This document shows positions 11,679-23,164 of a stretch of DNA of 64,000 nt, one piece after another. The DNA is taken from the NCBI GenBank assembly GCA_028671895.1, contig CM053799.1, positions 49,725,455 through 49,789,454 on the forward strand, written 5' to 3'. This stretch comes from Oenanthe sinensis. Taxonomy: Eukaryota > Streptophyta > Magnoliopsida > Apiales > Apiaceae. Within the stretch, counting starts at the first letter, position 1, and each line of letters begins with the position of its first letter. The notes under the pieces were generated by a model, which saw nothing but the letters and a program-made list of their open reading frames with translations, was not told the origin of the DNA and made no database searches. The translations under genes were made by a program, and so were the position numbers.

Positions 11679-12611
11679 TTATAATCGCATACTAATTTCC
11701 ATCCTCCTGATCTTCAAGCCCAATTCACTGCCAATAATTCCAGCATACCATTTTGGTTTTCCTGCCAGCAACATTAAGTATCCGATAATAAATGCAGGTA
11801 CCACTCCACAGCCATATCCAATCACCACAGCTTCCCAAGTAAAACCATCAAAAAAGTATTCATCCTCATCTTCACCTTCTTTTTGCATCACAATATCATA
11901 TTCACACTCTTTGGACAATGGCTTTCCACACAGCCTCAAGTTACCAACATAGCTATCATTTTCAAATGTATTGAATTGAGAACCTTGTGGAATATGAACG
12001 CTGAGTTGATTGCAAGACAGGTTTAGAAGTGAAAGTGAATATATATTAGTGAGCTGTTGCGGAATTTCTCCTTCAAGTTGGTTGGATGAGAGGTCTAGTG
12101 ATTCCAACATTGACAATTTTCCAATCTCGGATGATATGTGGCCTCTGAGATAATTGTGAGATAAATTGAGATATCTAAGTGAAGCTAAATTTCCAATGGA
12201 CTCTACAATCTCCCCATCAAAATGGTTGCTTGATACATCGATGGTTGTGAATATAGTTAGAATCCTTATTAACTCTACCTCTACTCCTTTAATCACGAGA
12301 GTCGTGGAATCACTGTAATAGGTACTATGTTCCATATAACTATGCTTTATTTTATTCACTTCACCATTCATCATAGCCTTGAAGTTTCTAAAATATATTG
12401 CTGGCAGTGGACCTAAAAACTCATTGTCTGACAGATCCATGATTCTCAAGCTAGGAAACGGGTGTTCAACAGTAGAACTCTTGTTTATTAGACCATGAAA
12501 CTGATTCGATTTCAGACCAAGAACTTGGAGATTTGGAAGAGCTTCCAAACAGTACGGAAATGTATCATTTATTTGATTTCTTCCAAGATCAAGCATTTCT
12601 AAGTATGTAAA
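11679..12611 (-). pseudogene. Receptor-like protein 2: C-terminal part only (LRRs, membrane helix, short tail)
   Basis: One uninterrupted minus-strand frame (305 codons from the first Met at 12,596; homology to the paralogue begins at about 12,611 with TYLE). It encodes the last LRRs, the island region (YFRNFKAMMN... and LVIKGVEVELIRI), the final LRRs, the typical LCGKPLS cysteine motif, an acidic juxtamembrane stretch (KEGEDEDEYFFDG), the membrane helix (FTWEAVVIGYGCGVVPAF and following) and a short basic tail (KIRRMEI). Signal peptide and about two thirds of the LRRs are absent: similarity to the 13-15 kb copy stops abruptly at 12,611. The 3' part is free of stops, unlike its neighbours, so it is either a recent truncation or still under some constraint. 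Without a signal peptide it is most likely a pseudogene. Confidence 0.85.
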
Positions 12612-13213
12612 AATGTGTATGTGCTGAGTATTTTGATATTTAGATTAACCATTTAAGAAATGAAGCAAGAGTCCTGCCTCTTCATTGCCAATATATGCAC
12701 ATATTGCAGCTGATACGAGAGTTGTTAACATCACAGAAGAGGTTTGTAGAAAAACATATGCATGATATATTGTGTAATTCAGCAAACAAGTCTCAACAAA
12801 AGAGAGAATAAAAAATATCAGGAAACAGTTGGAATTTTTTCCCACAATTCGTGGCATCTCTGCCAAATGTGAGCCAGTTTTAGATTTTCTATTAGTCCAT
12901 GATAGCGATTAAAACAAAATAAACCATAAAGCCATTTCATAATATAAAAAACTCTATAATATCGTAAACTTAAAATTTTACTGCACTGACTACGACTACG
13001 CAAACACTCCCACGACTGCTATGGTCAATAATAGAAGCACTGCTTTGTGTAGCCCGCAAAAAGACAACAATGTAGAGCTGCAGAAAGTTGTTATTACCCA
13101 AGGGCTAACATAAATAGATCAGAGAAGAAACATATGGGGATATTATTTCACAATTATTGACTACTTAAGAATTGGGATGACAGTTAACATGATATACAAA
13201 TTACCACAAATCT
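12612..13213. other. Spacer between RLP copies
   Basis: No gene recognised. The end near 13,060-13,210 is the 3'-flanking DNA of the next RLP copy and resembles the flank of the preceding one (11,555-11,690), showing that the two copies arose by tandem duplication including downstream DNA. Minus-strand open frames at 12,645-12,866 and 12,818-13,003 resemble no family that I know. Confidence 0.5.
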
Positions 13214-15095
13214 TTAATGCAATTTGATCTCCATTCTCCTGATCTTGAGACCAAATTCCCTGGCAATAATTCCAACAAACCATTTTGGTTTTCCTGCCAG
13301 CAACATCAAGTATCCGATAACAAATGCAGGAACCACTCCACAACCATATCCAATAACCACGGCTTCCCAAGTAAAACCGCTAAAGAAGTAATCATCGTCT
13401 TCACCTTCCTTTTGATTCTCTAAATCACGCTCACACCCTTTCGACAAGGGATATCCACACAGTGCCAAGTTATCGGCATAGCTATCATTACCAAACGTGT
13501 TGAATTGCGGTCCTTGTGGAATACGACCAGTAAGTTGGTTGCAAGACAGATTTAGACGTGCAAGTGAATTTATACTAGCGAGCTGATGAGGAATTTCTCC
13601 TTCAAACCGGTTGAATGAGAGGTCTAATGACTCCAGCATCGACAATTTTCCAATCGAGGATGGTATGTGGCCTGTTAGTTGATTGTAAGAAAAATTGAGA
13701 TATCTAAGTGACACTAGATCTCCAATGCTTTCAACAATCTCTCCTTCAAAATTATTATTTGATACATCAACGGTTGTGAAAACAGTTAAAATTCTTTGTA
13801 ACACAACCTCTACGCCTTTAATCACCAGAGTCGTGGAATCACTGTAATAGGTATTCCCCATATAACTACGCTTTATTTTATTCACTTCACCATTCATCAT
13901 AGCCTTGAAGTTTCTAAATTATATTGCTGGCAGTGGACCTAAAAAATCATTGTCCGCTAGGAAACGGGTGTTCAACTGTAGAACTCTTGTTTATAAGGCC
14001 ATGAAACTGATTCGATTTCAGACCAAGAACTTGGAGATTTGGAAGAGCTTCCAAACAGTACGGAAATGTATCATTTATTTGATTTCTTCCAAGATCAAGC
14101 GTTTCTAAGTATGTAAACTCAGCAAAAGAAGAAGGAATTCTTCCCTCTAATTTGTTTCCATACAAATTTAAACTTTGCAAATTACGAAAATTTGACAAGG
14201 TTGATGGAAGGTTCCCCTCAATGTTATTCATCCGCAGATCAAACACAGAAAGACTCGTCAAATTTTTTGGGCATACCGGGAGTACACCACTCAATTTGTT
14301 GTTAGACAAATTTAGAATCTCAAGAAAACTAGAATTACAGATCAAGTTGGGCAACGATCCATTTAACATATTCGACTGAAGATCGAGATACCCAATATTA
14401 TTCCAAGGTAGTTTCTCAAGATCACCTGTTAATCTGTTGTGAGAAAGATTCAGAGTAGAGAATGAGGACCAATCCACTAACTCAATCCAATGAGGAATCT
14501 CCCCTTCAATTTGATTGTTTGATAGGTCTAAATATTCAATTCATTCTTTGCATCTCTTGAAAAGTGCGGGAACTCTTGAATGTTGCAGGATGACAAGCCC
14601 AAATGGTAAAGCGTAGAAGGGAGTGTGCCCATACATTTCACCGAGAGATTATTATGAGAAAGATCAAGAGAACGGAGGTATTCAAGGCTTGAAAACATTT
14701 CAATGTGTAAAACACCACTGAAATTGTTTCCAGAAAGGAATCGAATTCTTAAGTTTGTAAGATGTGCTAAAACTTTTGGAATTGGGCCATTGAGATTATT
14801 ACCACCAAGGCCCAAGTGAGTAAGCTGGCCCAAGTTCGCTATGGATGCTGGTATCGGCCCAGACAAATTACAAAAGGAGAGGTCCAAAGTGGACAACGAC
14901 TCCAGAAAACCTATTGAATCAGGAATACCTCCATCTATGTACCAAAGTGGTATAGCTCCATCTATGTCTACCGTATCAAGACGAAGGACTCGGAGAGTAG
15001 ACAAATTAGTACTTTGGGTAATCTACCTGTCAGCTTTTCACTAGCAGGAGATAGAATTAGTACTTCCAAGTTGGGGAGGTGGAAAACCTCTTATT
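13214..15095 (-). pseudogene. Receptor-like protein (Cf-9-like LRR-RLP) pseudogene 3
   Basis: This is the longest RLP copy. From 5' to 3' on the minus strand: about 15,095-15,005 (VFHLPNLEVL..., then a frame change), 15,004-14,528 (LRRs including GGIPDSIGFLESLSTLDL and SSCNIQEFPHFSRDAKN), 14,541-13,947 (LRRs such as FDLRMNNIEGNLPSTLSNF and LGRNQINDTFPYCLEALP) and 13,900-13,214 (island, last LRRs, LCGYPLS, acidic stretch, membrane helix, KIRRMEI tail). Lesions seen: a frameshift near 14,541, a ~20-nt deletion after VEHPFPS near 13,955, and a TAT-to-TAA nonsense codon in the YFRNFKAMMN block near 13,920. The N-terminal signal peptide and LRR cap are missing. Intact relatives act at the plasma membrane with SOBIR1-type kinases in pathogen recognition. 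Confidence 0.88.
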
Positions 15096-15104
15096 CAAAA
15101 CAAA

Positions 15105-16375
15105 AGTACAAAATGAGTTAGAAATGTGTTTTAGTCTCAAAAAGTTTTTATAGAGTTTAAAATAAAACAACAAGCTCAGTATGGCTCAATAAAGTTATGA
15201 GTAATTCAAAAAAACAATGTACTTCTAAAAGTTATACGAATATAACAGATATTTTACAAATTACTGAATAAGGTTGATGCAGTGCCATTTTAACTAACTG
15301 GTAGTCTGTAGTCTTTTGACGGATGCATGTATAGTCTGGTTCGGCCTTGATGATACATATACATTAGGTTTCAAAAAAGTTTATGTAGAGGGTTCATTAT
15401 AGATACTACGTTGTAATAGCCTTTTCTCTTATCTCCACAACATATTTACAACTTTCATGATTATACATATAGTCTGACTACTAATATGTGGACTACAATA
15501 CAAGCACTTTTAGAGCGGTAGAAGACATAAACCAAGACTTTGAGAACTGAAAGATGACTCGAATGACAGTAACAATAATTCAGCATCTGTTGTACAAAAT
15601 GGGCTAGAAACACGTTTAAGTCTTGAAAAGTGTTTACTCCTTGACCTTCATAATGTCTTATCAACCTTAAACGATCTAGCTGTATAAGTTATTATATACT
15701 CTTTAAATTAAGGGCCTATAAACCATCTAATAAGGTTATGGAAGGAAAATTATTGTCATTGATATTTAAATTCTCTTTTCTAAAGTTGTGTTTAGCTTAT
15801 AGACATCAAGTATTAATCTATTCAAATCAGATGTTTTGAATAGACTTCAAAATATTTATATTCTCTTTTCTAAAGTGGTGTTTAGCTTCTTGATCTGCCA
15901 CAATAACCATTCTAGGGTTACTGCTCTAAATTAGACTTAAGAAATCTCTTAGAAATCCATTGTGACCATCGTATAGCATCTTGTGCAATTGAAAAGTACA
16001 CTAGCTTATAATAGTCTTTTCTCTCACCTCTGCAAAATATTCTCAACTTCCATATATTATAGAGCTGTAATAGAACCACTTTTACAGCAGTAGAAGACAC
16101 AAGACTTTGAGAATTGAAAGATGCCATGAATGAGTCTTTGAAGCTGGAATGCAATTTCAAGATAAGGAAAACTAATAATTTAATATCTGACTTGGCAAAA
16201 ATAAAAAATAATTCTATATCTGCAGTACAAAATGCGCTAGAAATGCGTTTTAGTCTCACAGTTTTTATAGAGTTTAAAATAAAACAACGAGCTCATTGTG
16301 GCTCAATAAAGGTATGAGTACAAACATTGTACTACTGAATAATGCTATACGAATATAACAGAGAATAATATGAAC
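15105..16375. repeat. Three diverged copies of a non-coding segment upstream of the RLP cluster
   Basis: Related sequence occurs at about 15,105-15,250, 15,400-15,640 and 16,000-16,370. Shared blocks are GTACAAAATGNGNTAGAAA and a stretch GTTTTTATAGAGTTTAAAAT (15,147 and 16,261). TTATAATAGYCTTTTCTCT (near 15,412 and 16,005) and a CACTTTTAnAGCnGTAGAAG block are also shared. A shorter TTCTCTTTTCTAAAGTNGTG pair sits at about 15,772 and 15,861. No coding potential is evident; this could be transposon-derived or a duplicated upstream region. Confidence 0.65.
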
Positions 16376-18547
16376 AGAGAAGTGAAAATCAATCGTTCGA
16401 AATAGGGAAGGAAACTGGAGATCAATAAAAAGAGAGTAAACAAAATCACCCTACAATACAAGTAAATTATAACTCAGAGTTAATTGAACTTGAATATACA
16501 AATACTTGGTAAGAAATTAGAATATACAAAATCATGAATTACATGGAGTCCAAACATAGTTACCTTCCAATTTGCTCTCACAACGTCAAATTAAGATAAA
16601 CCTTACTAATCTCAAAACTAAACCCCTAACCAAAGAACAAAATGCTTAAAGTCTCCGTTTTGTCCTACTAAACAAGAAAGTGAAGCATCTGTACTTCTTG
16701 TTACTTGTCAAATGACAAAAAGTTTTGTTAAATTTTAGATGCTTCTTCTTTGTATTTGACCAGAGGAGAGAAGTGTAGCTTATTTGCCATCTTCTTAAAA
16801 ATTAGAATCAGAAGCTAGAATTTAAAATACACATCAATTCACAAATCAATCATCCAAAATGCAAACTACTCCAATTTAAATATACATCGATTTATCAGGT
16901 AGAATAAAGTAAAAACAATATATACTCATAATATACGATGCAGTGAAAGAGCCTGAGGTGGTGAAATTTCCACAGTTTTGAGAAAACAGCTGTATACTTA
17001 AATGGTTGGATCGGATAAATGATTAGTTTTGAGACACATCTGTCCACAAGTTACAACCTGTCTCCTAATCTAGCCAAAGCCAGCAGTCCAAATTTGTATA
17101 TGATCATTATCATGGGAAGATGATGTTGATCATCCTGACTTTGTAATACACTTTTTGTAGTCCGTATTGGTGCCAGATCACTACTATGAATTTAAAGCCC
17201 AAACTGAAAACCAGGCCGCTGGTCAGCCCATTTTATAAATAAATAAAAACTCAGTGCACCAATAATAAGCTTCAACAAGATTGAATTTTGATAAGTTCCA
17301 ATTATTATTTAGCTGAGAATTTTTTTTTTAATATGAATAAGAAAACATATGTATTGATCAATGACTAAAGATGCACTTGGGGATGGTGCAGAAGTTCATC
17401 AAAACCAAGAGGGTTTTGATGGTGGTTTTATTAAAACTAGGTAATATTTGAAGAAGAAAAAGGAGGTTAATATATAAGGGAAAAAGATGGTGTCTAACGG
17501 AGTTGATGCATCTCGGGGAGCAGTTGATGATAATGCTACCATGGGCTTCCATCTGTTACTCAAAGTGCTCACAGAAGATTTCTAAGATGAAAGGCTAGAC
17601 GTGAAATGTTCGAGGCATCAGTAGAGGAAGAGATCCAAAAAGATGCATTGTTTACCCGGATAGTAATTGTTGTGCTTCATCTTCTTCTTTAGAGGATCAT
17701 TGCAGTGTTGGTTCTGGAGTATGCAGATAGACAGTTAGATTAGTTATTTTAAAACTATTGTTAGCAATGCTGCTGGTTTTCTTGATTTTAATTCAACTTC
17801 TTTCTTTTTCTGGTTGCAATTTGTGCCCATGTGCAGTTTTCGCTGCCTATGCCCCAAGTGAAAGAGATGCCATTACAAAGAACCCTGTTTGATGATATGC
17901 CATTACAAGAATAAAGAGATTGTTTTTCTTCGCTAGTTTTGTGTTCATCTAATGTGTACAGATTTGCTGAGACTATGCTTGTCGCTTCTATCTGAACCCC
18001 TTTTGTAGGAAGACAACATCTTTGCTTCAAATCACATCATTCTCCACCATATTCATAAGAAAAATGTTGTCAGTTTTTAGTGGAAGAGGAGTCATTCAAT
18101 TTGTAGGGCCTGAGACATTGTTTGAATTGTATTCCTACATAGCAGATTTGCTATTTTCTTTTTGATTAATTCAAAAATATACAGACAACCAAGTAATTTT
18201 AATTATATAATTTTTTTATAAATTAAATAAAAAAAAATTATTATCTCATAAGCAATTACAATTCTGAACAGTAATTTCATAAAATTTATTTGTTTGCTCC
18301 AACATCAATTTTTTTCAATAGTTTTCACTAGCAATACTGATTACTAAATACAGCCTAAATTAAAAATCATGTTTATGCTAAGTTTTTTAGCCTTAAATGC
18401 AGACCACATAATGTTATATTTTTCAGAAAATGTGTCAATGTCCCAGATGTCCTTTTTCATTTGTTATAACATAGACATACATGTACAAAACATTTAAAAT
18501 ACCTAATAAATCAAGAATGTCTAGGCAATAGAGGTGTTCTATTGTTT
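16376..18547. other. Intergenic DNA, no gene identified
   Basis: Short open stretches exist on the + strand around 17,465-17,582 (MVSNGVDASRGAVDD...) and 17,600-17,730, but none belongs to a family I recognise. The remainder, including 18,130-18,540 downstream of the glucosyltransferase gene, looks non-coding. Confidence 0.5.
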
Positions 18548-20034
18548 CTAGCTCACACCATTCCAGTAACTCTTCTCCCACATCTCCACTTGCTTCACTA
18601 AACCAGCCTTTTGCCATGCCAATTTTCCAAAAGTTTTGGATTCATATGGGGAAGGCATTGTGCATGGACTTTCCGAAGGACTCTTCACTAATGAATCCAT
18701 CTTAAACTTCTTCTCTATCCCTTCTGCATTGCACGCCATTGTTTCTAAACAAAATTTGACAGCTTTTTCAGGTATTTTTGGCTCAAATCTTAGGAGTTTT
18801 GCATATTCGTTTAACAAATGAAACATGTAGTCATAAACATAATCCATCTTTAGCTCATCTTGGATGAAGGTGCTAGCCGCCTTTCCAATTGTCTGTGCCT
18901 GCATATGCAAGGTATTAGTGGATGAATAAATGCAACTTTTGCGATGAGAATGATATTTGAAGAAGGGATACATATACCTTCTCTGTATTAAGGTTTCCCC
19001 ATCTACCGCATATTCTATTGATCTGCATTTGTCATCATTGTTGATTGGCCAGTAATGTTCCAATGGCTTTAGGCTTCTCATGAAGAAGTCGTAGTAATCT
19101 GGTTTTACTAACAAAGTGACTGAATCACAGGCTAATATGTACTTTTCACTAACTGACCAAGCATATCCTTCAATATAAATCTTGTATCTACACATTGATC
19201 ATGCATCTGAAGTTGTAAGAAACAAGAATGAAAACTGAAACTAATATAATATGAAATTCAGGTAACATTTGCATACCTATAAGTGCATTGATTTGCAACA
19301 TTTGACTGTTGAAATCCTTGTTGCCCTTCGCGAATCCAGTCCTGGACAAGAAACAGAATTTACTCAATTACATTCAACAGATTTATCTTAACAAATGATA
19401 TTTACTCACTAGCCTAATGAAATCATTTTTTACCTGAACAAAAAGGCGAGCATTCCAGTCATGTTCTTGAGAAACATTGCACTTGAGTAGGTCTTTTCTG
19501 TTGTCCACGACAAAGGGGTTTCCTTTCCAATAAGCATATGGTTCCCTTTCCATCCATTTGACCTTACTGTTTCCTTCTTTCATTTCTTTTAGTATAACTT
19601 CCCATGGCTTTATATTTATTTCAGCCCTTGAAATGCATTAACAGCTTTTCAGTTTTTGAGGGATTCAATATACACAATCTAATCTTATAGATATAGTTTA
19701 ATCTAGTGTCATTGAGTACAATACACTAATATTATTATATCTTTAATATCACTCAAAATCCACAACATTATTTACACAAGAATCTGATAAGATATTAAAA
19801 TTTTAAGGCACAATTTTTTTTTATGAAAGATTGAGTTAGAATTCAAAATTTACCAACCCCAGAAGGACCAATCAGGAAAGACGATATCACTAGTCCACTG
19901 ATCACCACAATATCTAAATAATGGTGGAGTGGAAGCATTGAGTCTGCGATACAAATGCGATTTGATCACCGGTTTGTCATTAGTATCAAACATCAATTCC
20001 AGATCCGGGAGTCTCCCGGATACCTTCTCAACAA
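18548..20034 (-). pseudogene. Rumi/POGLUT-like O-glucosyltransferase (CAP10 / DUF821 family), 3' five exons, 1-nt deletion
   Basis: Five minus-strand exons with GT-AG borders are readable: 20,034-19,854, 19,626-19,434, 19,341-19,277, 19,187-18,978 and 18,898-18,548. In order they contain GRLPDLELMFD, RYCGDQW, DIVFPDWSFWGW, NIKPWE, WMEREPYAYWKGNPFV, LLKCNVS, DWNARLFVQ|DWIREG, YKIYIEGYAWSVSEKYILAC, LLVKPDYYDFF, LEHYWPI, CRSIEYAVD, GKAASTFIQDELKMDYVYDY and a C-terminal EKSYW. This is the plant family related to Drosophila Rumi, ER/Golgi glycosyltransferases. The N-terminal anchor and first exons are missing: a copia relic begins about 80 bp upstream of the first exon. In exon four a T is missing after codon AVD (between 19,000 and 19,001), which breaks the spliced frame. 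It is most likely a pseudogene, or else a gene with a sequencing error and a very distant 5' end. Confidence 0.85.
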
Positions 20035-20109
20035 CTGCAAAAAAAACCATATTGTAAACACATCTCTAGTTTGTATTGACTGCCTGAACTTCTCTATGTA
20101 TATCATTGG

Positions 20110-23100
20110 AATTTGCAGATCCTAGACATTGAAGTTGCAGATCCATTGGAATTTGTATATCATTCTCTTCCCAAGCTCTTCTATGACAGAGGTAGGGATT
20201 CAAGCAAAACGTCAAGGACATGGTATGACACTCTAACTTGTGTATTACTTGAAAATGATTTAATATTAGAGTAGTTATACACATATATCTCTCTAGAATA
20301 CACGGCACACACAATGTTAGATATGTGCTAGTATACCATGATTATATTATATGTGGGTATACTAATGAACATTTGGCAAGATATTTTTCTGCTAAGTTAA
20401 TGCAGAGTAGGTACAAACTGAGCATGTTGGAAGAGTTGCAATTCTTTCTGGATTATAATTAATTCAAAAGAATGATGGCAATTAAAGTAAGGATCTTTTG
20501 AAGATGCGCAATTTGGAAGATTCTAGACCTGCTAAGACTTCTTTCCAACAAACCACTAAGCTTGATCAGGGCAAATTAGGTATATGAACTTAAGTGACAA
20601 GCTATAGAGGTATGATCAACTCATTACTTATTCAAGTGCATAAAGACCATATATATTATTCTCGAAATGCCTATGTGCAAGTTTCCAAGTGGATACTAGA
20701 GAATCTTATCTTATAGCCCAGATAAGAATTGTTAGATATCTTAAGGGATTACCAATTCTTAGAATCAGGTAACCTAAAGATACTAGGTTTAACCTAATTA
20801 GCTATATAGATATAGATGATGCAGGTTGTAAGAAAGACAGAGAAGTCATTCCTAGAAGCTGTCAACTTCAACAACTCTGCTGGATTCTCTCTACACCAAC
20901 TAAAGGAACAAGTGCATGGACACCAGGTAACATTTCTTTTAAGAGTTGTCCTTAGTCGAATAACTTGCAGATTTTTGCTAAATAACTTGATGAATTTATT
21001 TTATCTAAGTTGGTTAGTAAACTGGGGATATTATTTATATGTATATTTGTTGGAAATCCCATTTGCAAGGAATTCTTAAATAAGTTCACAAGTATTAAAT
21101 TTTCAATATTTAAAGGACTTGTGAATTTGTTTAAAATCCAGTACCTCATACTTTTTGCTATTAGTTTAATTATCATGCTTACATTGTACTATGTATAAGT
21201 GGTAGTTAAATTATTTAGCATAAGTAAGAAGCATAATTATTTGTATGTTAAATATTTGATGAGTATTAGTCAATGATATCTTACTTAATTGCTCTGATAT
21301 TTTTAAATATTTTATTACAAATAATTGTGATACTTTTGATATTAGTGACGGTATTTAGAATTTCTGTTCTAAGTATTTAATGCATATTTCAAAACTCACT
21401 AATATTGGAAGAAGAAGTATTTTCTAAATAATGTGTATAAAATTCTCAATATTTTATATACTTAGAAAATATTTCTAAATTTGATTTTGTTTGCGAGGAG
21501 TTGCAATTAGGATCACAAGTATTAAATGTCTATATTTAAAGGACATGTGAATTTCTTTTCAACTATAACCTCGAGCTTACGTATATCATTAATAATTGTT
21601 ATGAGTATAATTACAATATGCTTGAGTGACAATTATTAGATATAGCGTAGAAAGTTAGATGCTAATATTCAAGCTAATGAATATTTTAATATTTAGCGAA
21701 TTTATTTTATCTTATTAAAATTATGGATTGAAGCAATACAATATTTATTAGTTTCATAATTTTGATTTAATAAAATATTAGAAGCATAATTTCTTGCATT
21801 TTGAAATTATTGATAAATATCAAGTAATGATATTTTATTAATATTTCTGGGCAATTAATTATGATATTTTTAATATTAGTGATAATACAACATAATGTTT
21901 ATTTGAAATCACTAATAATAAAAATTTTACTCAAATGCTTATTATTCTACTGAATGATTGCCATGTCTATTTAATATATATATGCATGTTATTGGCAATT
22001 GCTTAGTATAACATAAGTATTTAATTTATTATGATTTATTTAAATTGTGATGATATAAAACAATTCGGTGATATATTGGTTCCATGATTTAAGTAAATTA
22101 AAATAAATTAGAAGCATAATTATTTGTAGTTTAATTATTATCTTTTATTACTCTGTGATAATTGAATAATATTTTCTTACAAAATAATTGTGATATATTG
22201 ATACTAATGGATTTGCTTAATCTTTATTCTAAGTAAAAATTGGTTTTTGAAAAAGCCGTTAGTATTAGTATATTTAGTTTTCTTTCTTTAACTGATTTAT
22301 AATCCTGAATGTATTTAAAAGAAATTTTTATCTATTTCTTTTTCAAAATGTCTTATTCAGAGATACATTCACTTTCTATCAGTTTTAGATAAGAAAACTT
22401 CATAATTCTTTTTCAAAACTTCTCTTTTGAAAAAACTATTCTTGAGGATAATTTGTCTCCAATATCGAAATCTATTATCCTCTCCCAAAAGCTAGTTTTT
22501 AAAAGTTTTAGCTTACAAAACTTTTTCTCTCTAAATTTTTCTTTTTAAAGTAGTAGAAACTTTGTGACTGCTATTTTATTTAGAGAAATTATTTTAACTT
22601 TGAGGTACTAATCACTTGTAAAATTATTTATTTTCAAACACTTGTTTCAATGTATGTTTCACATTGATTCATAGTACCAAAACAGTGATTGTTGCTTTGA
22701 AGGCCTAGTACTGTATTGTTAAGCATACATCAAACCCCAATTGTCATGTTTTTATTTTAAGATGGGGATATTATCAGGCAGACAAAAATGATGTAAATCA
22801 TAATTGTATTATGAGTTGGAAAATCATTGTCTTCTATCTGATAAGGATGGTTTGCAAAACTGTTTTCAAAACATATAGTAATAAGGTTTAATGGAAAAGA
22901 GTCATTTCATTGAGATAAAATTTAGTAAGAGAGTTGAATTTCTTTTTTGGTGTAAATTCCCGCGTTTTATTATGGGAAATTTACCTCATAAGAAATTCAT
23001 AAGGGATAGAATTTTTCTCTGATACTCCCACGTTTTATTATGAGAAATGTATCTTAAAGAAAATTTCATATCATGTTCTTAAATGATAAATCTTTAGAAC

Positions 23101-23164
23101 CGACAAAACTCTTTTATTAAAAGTGCTTTAATGCAATCCATTACCATTCCTTCTTATATTTTTC
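20110..23164 (+). mobile_element. Element D: decayed Ty1/copia (Sirevirus-like) relic, RT/RNase H plus 3' non-coding region
   Basis: The nucleotide sequence follows the copia pol at 53.3-54.1 kb despite many indels. Near 20,210 TGGTATGACACTCTA corresponds to the TWYDTL block; near 20,400 ATGCAGAGTAGGTA to the MQSRY block after YVDD; near 20,600 AGCTATAGAGGTATGATC to SYRGMI; near 20,769 GGTAACCTAAAGATAC to the junction with RNase H. From about 20,940 the post-pol spacer follows (AATAAGTTCACAAGTATTAA, like 54,485), then AT-rich non-coding DNA to 23,164, where element A begins. No frame is open. The left edge of the relic lies about 80 bp from the first surviving glucosyltransferase exon. Confidence 0.8.

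Noticed and set aside
12645..13003. Hydrophobic minus-strand frames between RLP copies as a membrane protein
   Set aside because: Short, overlapping and without family resemblance; probably spacer DNA.
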